Shown: positions 8,823 to 16,469 of the stretch, piece by piece
Numbering within the stretch: the stretch's first letter is position 1
Layout: each line of letters opens with the position of its first letter
Made by a program: the position numbers and the translations under genes
The notes under the pieces: model-generated
The model's database searches: none
Told to the model about the DNA's origin: nothing
Seen by the model: the letters and a program-made list of their open reading frames with translations, nothing else
NCBI RefSeq assembly: GCF_021403115.1
Contig: NZ_JAJSSH010000002.1
Coordinates: 248,001-312,000, forward strand
Reading direction: 5' to 3'
Source of the DNA: Sphingobium sufflavum
GTDB taxonomy: Bacteria; Pseudomonadota; Alphaproteobacteria; Sphingomonadales; Sphingomonadaceae
DNA length: 64,000 nucleotides

Positions 8823-10201
8823 TCATAAGCCTCCCGATATTTCTTCACGACGCGCAGGGCGACGATGTTGAGCAGCAGCGTGACGATGAACAGGACGAGG
8901 CCGAGGGCGAAGGCGGCCAGCGTCTTCGGGCTGTCGAACTCCTGATCGCCGGTCAGCAACTGGACGATCTGCGTCGTCACCGTGGTCACGCTGGCAAAGG
9001 GGTTGGCGGTCAGGTTCGCGGCAAGGCCCGCGGCCATCACCACGATCATCGTCTCGCCGATCGCGCGGCTGACGGCCAGCAGCACGCCGCCGACGACGCC
9101 GGGCAGGGCGGCGGGGATCAGGACGCGCTTGATCGTCTCGCTCTTGGTCGCGCCCATCGCCAGGCTGCCGTCGCGCATCGACTGCGGCACGGCGTTGATG
9201 CTGTCATCGGCCATGGAGGAGACGAAGGGGATGATCATCACGCCCATGACGAGGCCGGCGGCCAGCGCGCTTTCCGACGATGCGCCGCTGATGCCCACCG
9301 CCACCGCGAAATCGCGCAGCAGCGGTGCGACGGTCAGCGCGGCGAAATAGCCATAGACGACGGTCGGCACGCCCGCGAGGATCTCCAGTATCGGCTTCAT
9401 CCACTGGCGCACGGCGGGCCGGGCATATTGGGTCAGGTAGATGGCGCACATCAGGCCCAGCGGGATGGCGACCAGCATGGCGATGATCGCGCCGATGAAG
9501 ATCGTGCCCCAGAACAGCGGCACCGCGCCAAAGGCATGTTCCGCGCCATAGCCCAGCGCGGCGGACTGCGGCGACCATTTGGTGCCGAACAGGAAGCTCA
9601 GCGGGTTGATCATGGAGAAGAAGCGCGCGCTTTCGAACAGCAGCGACGCGACGATGCCGATGGTCGTGACGATGGCGATCAGCGAGGCGAGCAGCAGCCC
9701 GCCCATCACCAGCCGCTCGACGCGGGTGCGCGCCTTGAAATCCGCCTTGACGCGGGTGAAGGCGAACGCGCCGCCCGCAAAGGCGAGGATCAGGGTCAGC
9801 ACCGCGCCGATGATGTCATAGCGGGTGATGGCGCTGCGATAAGGGGCGACCAGCGCCTGGCTCTGCGGGTTGAACGCGCTCTGCGCGTGCCCGGTCGCGA
9901 TGGAGCGGGCCTCGCTCAGCACCGTGGAGCGGGAGAAGGCGTCGGCGGGCAGGCTGGCGGCTTCCGGCGCGGTCAGGACGGCGTTCGTCACCAGCGCGGG
10001 CGAGACATTCTGCCAGACGATCAGGAACAGCGCGGCGGGCAGCAGCGTCCACAGCGCGACATAGGCGCCATGATAATGGGCGCGGCTGTGCGTCGCGAGG
10101 CGCCCCGCCGACTTTTCGAGGAGGGTGGCGCGCGCACGGGCGCTGAGCCAGGCGATGGCGGCCAGCCCGATGATGAGAAGCCAGACGGAGGCGGCGTTCA
10201 A
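8819..10201 (-). CDS. pstC: Phosphate ABC transporter permease PstC
   Basis: Partner permease of PstA, 460 residues, with about eight hydrophobic segments. The EAA-type loop SMRDGSLAMGATKSETIKRV occurs near residue 345, with SRAIGETMIV after it. As in PstA there is a long N-terminal extension (helices at about residues 1-20, 48-66 and 127-150). The start is TTG at 10201, supported by AAGGTGA six bases upstream. It is separated from pstS by 165 bases containing two tandem hairpins. Confidence 0.93.
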   Translation of the reverse strand: MNAASVWLLIIGLAAIAWLSARARATLLEKSAGRLATHSRAHYHGAYVALWTLLPAALFLIVWQNVSPALVTNAVLTAPEAASLPADAFSRSTVLSEARSIATGHAQSAFNPQSQALVAPYRSAITRYDIIGAVLTLILAFAGGAFAFTRVKADFKARTRVERLVMGGLLLASLIAIVTTIGIVASLLFESARFFSMINPLSFLFGTKWSPQSAALGYGAEHAFGAVPLFWGTIFIGAIIAMLVAIPLGLMCAIYLTQYARPAVRQWMKPILEILAGVPTVVYGYFAALTVAPLLRDFAVAVGISGASSESALAAGLVMGVMIIPFVSSMADDSINAVPQSMRDGSLAMGATKSETIKRVLIPAALPGVVGGVLLAVSRAIGETMIVVMAAGLAANLTANPFASVTTVTTQIVQLLTGDQEFDSPKTLAAFALGLVLFIVTLLLNIVALRVVKKYREAYE

Positions 10202-10213
10202 GGAGCTTCACCT

Positions 10214-10262
10214 TATCATGCGCCCCTATGGGGGCTGGGATCATGCGCCCCGTCGGGGGCGG
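10214..10262 (-). repeat. Duplicated hairpin between pstS and pstC
   Basis: A 25-base unit starting ATCATGCGCCCC is present twice, at 10215 and 10240. Each copy forms a small stem, GCCCC at 10222-10226 with GGGGC at 10231-10235 and GCCCC at 10247-10251 with GGGGC at 10256-10260. There is no T-run, so it may stabilise the pstS message or attenuate read-through rather than terminate fully. Confidence 0.55.
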
Positions 10263-10366
10263 GCAGAGGGAAACGGGCGGACGAAAACGGGTCGATGGAA
10301 ACGCGCCGGGAAAGACCGGCAGGGTGTCGGCGCGGACAGTGGTTTCCCCCGCCCGCGCCGCGCGGA

Positions 10367-11419
10367 TTACTTCAGGCCGTCGGCGCTCAGCGTCGGCAGC
10401 TCGGCCGCGGCCTTGGCGTTGGCGGTGCGGACATCCTCGGTCGCGGCGACCATGCCGCGCTTGGTCAGCGTGCCGTCGGGGTTCCAGTTCTTGGCAAAGG
10501 TATCGACATAGGCCTTCAGGCCCGGAACCGCGTTCAGATGCGCCTTCTTGACGTAGATGAACAGCGGGCGCGCGCCCGGATAGGTGGCGTTGGACACCGT
10601 CTCATAAGTCGCCTGTATGTCGTTGAGCGCCACATCCTTCAGCTTGTCGCGGTTTTCCTCGAAATAGCTGAAGCCGAACACGCCGATGGCGTTGGGGTTG
10701 GCGGTCAGCTTCTGCACGATCAGATTGTCATTCTCGCCCGCGTCGACATAGGCGCCGTCCTCGCGGATCTGGTGGCAGGTCTGCTTGTGCTTCTTCTCGT
10801 CGGCCTTCTTCAGCTCCTTCATCGCCGGGTCGCTGTCGCAGCCCTTCTCCAGGATCAGCTCGGCCAGCGAATCGCGCGTGCCGGACGTGGAGGGCGGGCC
10901 AAAGACGGAGATGGCGACGGCGGGCAGCGACGGATCGACATCGGCCCAGGTCTTGGCCTTGTTCGGACCCTTGCCATAGGGGTTGGCGGCCAGCGCCTCA
11001 TAGATGATCTTGGGCGTCAGCTTGTAGCCGGGGCCGTTTTTCGATTCGGCAAAGGCCAGGCCGTCGACGCCGATCTGGATTTCCGCGATTTCCTTTACGC
11101 CATTGGCGGCGCACTGCTCGAACTCGGCCTTCTTGATGCGGCGCGATGCGTTGGCGATGTCGGGATGCTCGGCGCCCACGCCCGCGCAGAACAGCTTCAT
11201 GCCCGCACCCGTGCCGGTCGATTCGATGATCGGCGACTTCATGCCGGGGTTGCCCTTCACATACAGCTCCGCGACGGCGGTGGCGAAGGGGAAGACGGTG
11301 GAGGAGCCGACCGCGCGGATCTGGTCCCGCGCGCCGCCGGATGCGCCGCCACCGGCCTGGTCCTGGCAGGCGGAAAGGGCGAGAGTTGAAACAGCGGCGA
11401 CGGCCAGAATCTTGTACAT
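10367..11419 (-). CDS. pstS: Phosphate-binding protein PstS
   Basis: Periplasmic phosphate receptor of the PstSCAB importer, 350 residues. It has a lipoprotein-type signal peptide with lipobox LSAC at about residues 12-15, then a PBPb-like fold: AVGSSTVFPFATAVAE binds phosphate and PSTSGTRDSLAEL is the second ligand loop. The start at 11419 (MYKILAV) has GGGGA upstream; an ATG at 11434 reads through that site and is unlikely. A Pho box lies about 70 bases upstream. It is longer than E. coli PstS and of the PstS family common in sphingomonads. Confidence 0.94.
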   Translation of the reverse strand: MYKILAVAAVSTLALSACQDQAGGGASGGARDQIRAVGSSTVFPFATAVAELYVKGNPGMKSPIIESTGTGAGMKLFCAGVGAEHPDIANASRRIKKAEFEQCAANGVKEIAEIQIGVDGLAFAESKNGPGYKLTPKIIYEALAANPYGKGPNKAKTWADVDPSLPAVAISVFGPPSTSGTRDSLAELILEKGCDSDPAMKELKKADEKKHKQTCHQIREDGAYVDAGENDNLIVQKLTANPNAIGVFGFSYFEENRDKLKDVALNDIQATYETVSNATYPGARPLFIYVKKAHLNAVPGLKAYVDTFAKNWNPDGTLTKRGMVAATEDVRTANAKAAAELPTLSADGLK

Positions 11420-11490
11420 GAATGTTCCCCACATTGCCGATCATGATGATCGTTCCCGGCAGCCCGATAAGCGCCCTTCATCGCGCCAAT

Positions 11491-11519
11491 GTGACATTTA
11501 CATTGCAGTAATGTGACAA
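11491..11519 (-). promoter_or_regulatory. Pho box upstream of pstS
   Basis: Three 7-base half-sites read on the minus strand (TTGTCAC, CTGCAAT, ATGTCAC) start every 11 bases across 11519-11491. This is the PhoB direct-repeat layout, lying 72 bases before the pstS start codon. It separates phoR from pst and implies an inducible internal promoter. Confidence 0.75.
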
Positions 11520-11625
11520 CGGCCCCGAACCGCCGGAAAACGGGCTGGTTCGGGCACAGAGTTTTTTACCCTGTCATCCGCGCCGCGTCATCCGGCGGCG
11601 TACGGCGCGGGAGTCAGGCGGGGCA

Positions 11626-12876
11626 TCAGGCCGCGGGGGCCGCCGGGATGGGCAGCATCACCCCCATCGTCGTTCCCCGGCCCACCACGCTGTCGATCTG
11701 CAACCGTCCCCGGTGCCGTTCCACGATATGCTTGACGATGGCGAGGCCCAGCCCGGTGCCGCCCGCCGCCTTGCTCCGGCTGGCGTCGACGCGATAGAAT
11801 CGCTCGGTCAGGCGGGGCAGATGCTCCGGCGCGATCCCGTCCCCCTCGTCCGCGACGGTCAGGCGAATCATGTCCGGCCCGTCGCGCAGCAGGGTGACGA
11901 CCACCGGCGTGCCGGCCCGGCCATATTTCAGCGCGTTGCTGACCAGATTGTGGATCAACTGGCTCAGTTGCGCCTGGTCACCGCGAATCGGCGGGCAGCC
12001 GAGATCGAGGTCGAGCGCGATGTCCTGCGCGCGCAGGTTGCTGCCCTTGGCCAGCACGTCCGCCGTCTCCTGCACCAGCGCGCACAGGTCCACATGCTGC
12101 TCCGGCTGGCGGAATTTCTCCGCCTCGATGCGGGAGAGGGACATGAGGTCGTCGACCAGCCGTTGCATCCGCCGCGCCTCACCCTCCATGATCGACAGGA
12201 AGCGTTCGCGGGTCGCGATGTCATTGCCCGCGTCCCGGTCGTTCAGCGTCTCGATAAAGCCCAATATGCCCGCCAGCGGCGTCCGCAGTTCATGGCTGGC
12301 GTTGGCGACGAAATCGACGCGCATCTTCTCCGCCGCGCGCCGCGCGCTCTGGTCGGTCAGCAGGACGAGCTGGCGCGTGGGGGACAGCGGGGTGATGCGA
12401 ATCTCCCAGCTCTGGTCGCCGATGCCGATGCCGACCAGCTCCATGGTGGCGGCCTGTCCGGCATGGTCGCCCACCAGATGCTGCGTCACGGCGGGATGGC
12501 GGATGGCCAGCCGCACGTCCTGGCCCAGGACATGATGGCCCAGCAGGGTCAGCGTTGCCCGGTTGGCGCGCGCGATCCGCCCGTCGGAGACGATGAAGGC
12601 GGGCTGGGGCAGCGCCTCGACCAGCGCGTCGATCTCCGGCTGGCCCAGCAGCGGCGGTTCTTCGAACAGGCTGGCCGGTGCGGGGGACGGGGCGGCGTCG
12701 GCGGGGCGAATCTCGCCATGGGCCGCGCCGTCATACATCAATGCGGTGGCGAACAGGCCGACCAGCGCGCAGGCGACGCCCGCATAGGTCGACTGGGTCG
12801 ACATCGACACGAACAACGTGCCGATGACAGTCGCGATCACGCACAGCATTACAGGGCCGAATATACGGAACGACAT
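11626..12876 (-). CDS. phoR: Phosphate regulon sensor histidine kinase PhoR
   Basis: Membrane sensor kinase, 416 residues. Two N-terminal helices (about 5-25 and 30-48) precede a PAS-like region (about 80-175). The HisKA box FVANASHELRTPLAG has His195, and an HATPase domain follows (NLVSNALKYG, DEGDGIAPEHLPRLTERFYR, GGTGLGLAIVKHIVERH). It phosphorylates PhoB under phosphate limitation. The start ATG at 12876 (MSFRIFGP) has GGCGGG nearby; upstream in-frame codons cover the divergent promoter. It heads the phosphate block. Confidence 0.95.
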   Translation of the reverse strand: MSFRIFGPVMLCVIATVIGTLFVSMSTQSTYAGVACALVGLFATALMYDGAAHGEIRPADAAPSPAPASLFEEPPLLGQPEIDALVEALPQPAFIVSDGRIARANRATLTLLGHHVLGQDVRLAIRHPAVTQHLVGDHAGQAATMELVGIGIGDQSWEIRITPLSPTRQLVLLTDQSARRAAEKMRVDFVANASHELRTPLAGILGFIETLNDRDAGNDIATRERFLSIMEGEARRMQRLVDDLMSLSRIEAEKFRQPEQHVDLCALVQETADVLAKGSNLRAQDIALDLDLGCPPIRGDQAQLSQLIHNLVSNALKYGRAGTPVVVTLLRDGPDMIRLTVADEGDGIAPEHLPRLTERFYRVDASRSKAAGGTGLGLAIVKHIVERHRGRLQIDSVVGRGTTMGVMLPIPAAPAA

Positions 12877-12949
12877 GGTTAGCCCGCCTAGATTATTTCG
12901 CGATGGTCTGCGATGGGTAATATGCGGCGCTAGACTTCGGGGGCTACAG

Positions 12950-13387
12950 ATGGATGACAACAGCAATCGGCAGCCCGGCGAGATCGCGGGCAGCACCTCC
13001 GCGTCCGACGTGGATCAGGCCGGTACGCCGGACGCGCCCACTCGCCGCCGCGTGCTGATGATCGGCGCGGCCACCGCGACCACGGTGCTCAGCGTCCGTC
13101 CCGCGCTGGCGCAGACGGCGGCCTCCGTCCTCAACTGCACCATCCCCGTGCCGGATGTGGCGGGCAAGGCGGTGGCGTCCGATGGCTCGCTGGTCGCGCA
13201 GGGCGCGCCGGGGTCGTTTCCGGGCGGCAAGGTCTTCCGGGGCGAGGATGTGAAGAATGCGCTGAAGGGCCGCAGCCTGCCCGGCACCAGCTATTCGCAG
13301 AGCCAGGCCTACATCAATTATATCCGCCGCCTGCAATATGGCCGCAGCGGCTTCACCTGCTACGCCTCGCTCCAGATGCCGCGCTGA
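12950..13387 (+). CDS. Small Tat-type secreted protein, first gene of the HPr-rel-A-like operon
   Basis: I do not recognise a named family. The 145-residue protein has a polar Ser/Asp-rich N-terminus, then a twin-arginine signal TRRRVLMIGAATATTVLSV (residues 31-49) ending near PALAQ. The mature part is about 90 residues with exactly two cysteines (63 and 137), which could form a disulfide. The C-terminal half is aromatic and basic (YINYIRRLQYGRSGF). ATG at 12950 has GGGGG six bases upstream. The PqqD-like gene starts 16 bases after its stop, so it is probably co-transcribed and may be the system's exported product. Confidence 0.7.
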   Translation: MDDNSNRQPGEIAGSTSASDVDQAGTPDAPTRRRVLMIGAATATTVLSVRPALAQTAASVLNCTIPVPDVAGKAVASDGSLVAQGAPGSFPGGKVFRGEDVKNALKGRSLPGTSYSQSQAYINYIRRLQYGRSGFTCYASLQMPR

Positions 13388-13402
13388 TCGCGGGGCGGGC
13401 GG

Positions 13403-14416
13403 GTGAGCGATGGGGTGCGCTATCGCGCCGAGCCTGCCGGATCGCGGCTGGAGCATGATCTGGGGCTGATGACGCTCGTCTATCATCGCCGGTCGGGCAT
13501 CACCCATATGGTCAGCGACCCGGTGCCCCAGATATTGGCGGCGCTGGATGCGCTGGGGCCTGCCGATGCGCGGGCGGTGGCGGACCATCTCCGGGGGGAT
13601 TTCGACATGCGGGCCGATGATGGCGATGCGGGTGATGCGGGCGATGCCGGTGACAGGGGCGACGCGGACGACGCCATGGGGGCAGAGACCATGGCGGGCG
13701 ATGCTGCGGGGAGGTGTGCCGGAACGGGTGATGCGGGAACGGGCCATGCCGGCGGCGATGTGGAGGCCGTGATCGCCGCCCGGTTGGAGGAACTGGCCGT
13801 GCTGGGCCTCGTCCTGCGGGACGGGCTGGAACCGGTTGCCGGGGGCGACGCCCGTGCCGATGCCCTGTCCTGTGTCGACACCGGCACCTTCGCTGCGGTG
13901 GATTCAGAAGCCGACACCGACGCGGATGCCAGCACTGGCATGGACGTTGACGCCGCCGCTGGCGCGGATACCGACGCTAAAGTCGCCGCCGCCTCCACGG
14001 CCCCCGCCGCCCGCACCCCCACCGACGCCACCGAAACCGACGCCGCCATCGCCACTGAAGCGACCGCCACCGCCGCTACCGATGCTGATGCCGCGACCGC
14101 CACTGATGCTGGCACGGACCCTGACGCCAACGCCAACGTCAGCACCAACGCCAACGCCAACGTCAGCGTTGAAGTTGGGCCTGACGTTGAAGCCGACGCC
14201 GTCTCGGACGTCGAAGCTATAGTCTCCGCCGATGACGCCAGCGCCGAAGCCTGTGCTGACATGGATAAAGCCGCCCATGCCGCTGCGCCCGACGACGGCG
14301 CGGACCCGGATGCCCGTGCCGATCCCTGCACCGATACCCACGCCCACGCCCGGATTGATGCGGGTGGCGCCGTCCGTGCCGACGGCGCCGCCGCCGGGCC
14401 ATCGGCGCGCGCGTGA
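13403..14416 (+). CDS. PqqD-like protein with huge Asp/Ala/Thr-rich low-complexity regions
   Basis: Likely peptide-chaperone protein of the PqqD fold. Residues 1-68 (LVYHRRSGITHMVSDPVPQILAALD) and 119-140 (VEAVIAARLEELAVLGLVLRD) together resemble one normal PqqD domain of about 90 residues. They are split by a Gly/Asp/Ala insert at 69-118. A 197-residue Ala/Asp/Thr/Asn tail (141-337) follows, with almost no hydrophobic core and likely disordered. The start is GTG at 13403, and the stop overlaps the next gene as GTGA. The family assignment to a 'HPr-rel-A' PqqD protein is from memory of family names, not from a search. Confidence 0.7.
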   Translation: MSDGVRYRAEPAGSRLEHDLGLMTLVYHRRSGITHMVSDPVPQILAALDALGPADARAVADHLRGDFDMRADDGDAGDAGDAGDRGDADDAMGAETMAGDAAGRCAGTGDAGTGHAGGDVEAVIAARLEELAVLGLVLRDGLEPVAGGDARADALSCVDTGTFAAVDSEADTDADASTGMDVDAAAGADTDAKVAAASTAPAARTPTDATETDAAIATEATATAATDADAATATDAGTDPDANANVSTNANANVSVEVGPDVEADAVSDVEAIVSADDASAEACADMDKAAHAAAPDDGADPDARADPCTDTHAHARIDAGGAVRADGAAAGPSARA

Positions 14417-15378
14417 GGCACAGCCTGACCCTGCGCGTCGGCCCGGCGCTGTTCCGCATCGGTTCGGCATGGGCTTCGCCCATCGCCCAGTTGCGGCGGC
14501 TCTACGCCGATTATCCGCAAGGGCCGGGGGAGGGAGCCGGGGCCGCAACCGCAACCGGTGCCGGGAGGGGAGCTGGAACCGGGACCGAAACCTGGTCCGG
14601 CACCGGCACTGGGGAGGGCGACATCGCCGACTTCACCGTGCGGCTTCAACCGGTCAAGCCGTGGCGGCGCTGGCTGCGGCCCTCCATCTTCATCGCGGGC
14701 GACCATATGCTGGCGGATGCCGCGCCGATGGCGCTGGCGCATGGGCTGCTGGCGGCGGAGATGGGCATGAACCTCCAGATGGCGCTGGGCTGGCGACGGC
14801 ACCTGCTTTTGCACGCGGCCACGGTGGAAAAGGATGGTTTTGCGGTCATTCTGAGCGGGGAATCGGGCAGCGGCAAGTCGACTCTCGCGGCCCTGCTGGG
14901 CGAACGCGGCTGGCGGCTGATGGGTGACGAATTCGCGCTGCTCGATCTGGCGACCGGGATGCTCGCCCCGTTCCCGCGATTGGTGAGCCTTAAGAATCAA
15001 TCGGTTGACGCGGTGCGCGCGGTCGTGGGGGAGGATCGCCTCGGCCCCCTGATGGCCGCGACGGCCAAGGGGGACATCCGCCACCTCGTCCCCCGCCCGG
15101 ACGCCGTGCGGAAAATGGATACGCAGGCGAAACCAATCCTCCTCCTTTTTCCCCATTTCGGTTGTAACACTTGTAATGCCACCGCCCGCCCGATGGACGC
15201 TGCGGAGACGTTCGTTCGCCTGACGCAGGCCTCCACAAACTATGTCGCGCTGGGGGAATCGGGCTTCCGCGCGCTGACCGGACTGGTCGCCTCCGTGCCC
15301 GCCGCCGCCATCGACTATGGCAGCGGAGAAGACGGCATCGCCATCGTCGAGACCTTGCTCCGAGAGGCGCGGCAATGA
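14413..15378 (+). CDS. HprK-related kinase (HPr-rel-A type)
   Basis: ATPase resembling the C-terminal catalytic domain of HPr kinase/phosphorylase, 321 residues. LLLHAATV precedes a P-loop GESGSGKST (about residues 149-157), then WRLMGDEFALLDL, matching the order seen in HprK. No PTS HPr gene is visible nearby, so the substrate is unknown. Residues 36-70 are a Gly/Ala/Thr/Glu low-complexity insert absent from a compact kinase domain. GTG at 14413 overlaps the previous stop, and its own TGA overlaps the next ATG. Function is inferred. Confidence 0.78.
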   Translation: MRHSLTLRVGPALFRIGSAWASPIAQLRRLYADYPQGPGEGAGAATATGAGRGAGTGTETWSGTGTGEGDIADFTVRLQPVKPWRRWLRPSIFIAGDHMLADAAPMALAHGLLAAEMGMNLQMALGWRRHLLLHAATVEKDGFAVILSGESGSGKSTLAALLGERGWRLMGDEFALLDLATGMLAPFPRLVSLKNQSVDAVRAVVGEDRLGPLMAATAKGDIRHLVPRPDAVRKMDTQAKPILLLFPHFGCNTCNATARPMDAAETFVRLTQASTNYVALGESGFRALTGLVASVPAAAIDYGSGEDGIAIVETLLREARQ

Positions 15379-16412
15379 GCGCCGTCCTGCTGGTCAGTGT
15401 CCTGCGCGACCCTGCCGCAGCGCCGCCCCTGTCCAGTGCGGACTGGACGCGCCTGTTCGCGGCGGCGCGGGCCGAACGGCTTCTCGGCACGCTCGCGCAT
15501 CGCCTTGCCGGACTGCCCGTGCCGGACCGGGTTGCCGCCATCCTCGCCGACGCCCGCTTCGATGCTGCGACGGAACGGCGGCAGGCGCTGTGGGAGGCGG
15601 ACCGGGCGCGGGTTGCGCTGGCGGGGTTGCCGGACGTCAGGATCGTCTTGCTCAAGGGGACCGCCTATGTAGCGGCGGGACTGGCGGCGGGGACGGGTCG
15701 CTCGATCGGCGACCTCGACATTCTCGTTGCCCGCGACCGGCTGGACGATGTGGAGGCGGCGCTGCTGGTGGCGGGATGGGAGTGGGTGAAGCCCGACCCC
15801 TATGACGATATCTATTATCGCCGCTGGATGCACGAATTGCCGCCGCTGATCCATCGCGACCGCGACCGTATGATCGACGTGCACCACACCATCCTGCCCC
15901 TTACCGCGCGGCCCAGCCCCGATGCGGCCGCGATGATCCGCGACGCCATCGTGCTGGAGGACGGTCTCTTCATTCTCTCGCCGGAGGACAGGCTTTGCCA
16001 TGCGGCGGCGCATATGCTGGCGGACGGCGGGCTGGAGGGGGGGCTGCGTAACCTGTGGGACATTCATTGCCTGTGTGCCGAGGCGAGTGAGACGCAGGAA
16101 GACTTCTACCCCCGCCTCTTCGAGCGGGCCGCCGGGCATGGCCTGACGGTTGCAGTGTGGCGTGCCCTGCGACTGGCGCATCATCTCTATGGCACGCCGG
16201 TTCGCAGTCAGATCGGAACGGATTTCCGGCTCCGCTGGAGCGACCGCCTGTTCATTGCCCGTCTGATGTCAAGGGATGGCTGGGGGCGGGAAGGGCGATG
16301 GCTGCTGGGGCAGGGTTTCTACATCCGCTCCCACCTGCTCCGTATGCCTCCGATGATGCTGGCTCGGCACCTGTGGACCAAATGGCGCAGGGGCTATCGG
16401 CCGTTGGGCTGA
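15375..16412 (+). CDS. Uncharacterised nucleotidyltransferase family protein (HPr-rel-A operon)
   Basis: A 345-residue cytoplasmic protein of the 'uncharacterised nucleotidyltransferase' type. Motifs are LLKGTAY at 92-98 and GRSIGDLDILV at 108-118, where the Asp-x-Asp pair would bind metal, followed by MIDVHHTI at 166-173 as the third acidic element. The C-terminal half is helical with many Arg and Trp. It overlaps the kinase gene by ATGA, so the two are translationally coupled. The acceptor is unknown; the secreted peptide or PqqD-like protein of the operon are candidates by position only. Confidence 0.75.
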   Translation: MSAVLLVSVLRDPAAAPPLSSADWTRLFAAARAERLLGTLAHRLAGLPVPDRVAAILADARFDAATERRQALWEADRARVALAGLPDVRIVLLKGTAYVAAGLAAGTGRSIGDLDILVARDRLDDVEAALLVAGWEWVKPDPYDDIYYRRWMHELPPLIHRDRDRMIDVHHTILPLTARPSPDAAAMIRDAIVLEDGLFILSPEDRLCHAAAHMLADGGLEGGLRNLWDIHCLCAEASETQEDFYPRLFERAAGHGLTVAVWRALRLAHHLYGTPVRSQIGTDFRLRWSDRLFIARLMSRDGWGREGRWLLGQGFYIRSHLLRMPPMMLARHLWTKWRRGYRPLG

Positions 16413-16469
16413 AAGGGAGCGTCCGGCCCAGTGTTCGCCAGCGCGAGCGGGGCCGGAGTCTCGACATTG

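Noticed and set aside
7476..8828. Long plus-strand frames opposite pstA, pstC and pstB
   Set aside because: They are His/Gln/Asp/Arg-rich shadows typical of high-GC genomes, with no domain; the minus-strand pst genes explain the region.
11578..11610. CCGCGCCG/CGGCGCGG inverted repeat after phoR as a terminator
   Set aside because: On the minus strand it is followed by a run of A, not T, and the loop is 17 bases; it may only be GC-rich chance.
14120..14180. Codon-scale repeats as a CRISPR or DNA-binding array
   Set aside because: Repeats are in frame with the PqqD-like tail, of irregular length, with no spacer structure; they encode low-complexity protein.
13483..15375. A 630-codon minus-strand frame opposite the HPr-rel-A operon
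   Set aside because: It is the mirror of repetitive high-GC coding sequence; its Ala/Ser/Val runs are the complement of the low-complexity tail, and plus-strand genes have overlaps and motifs.
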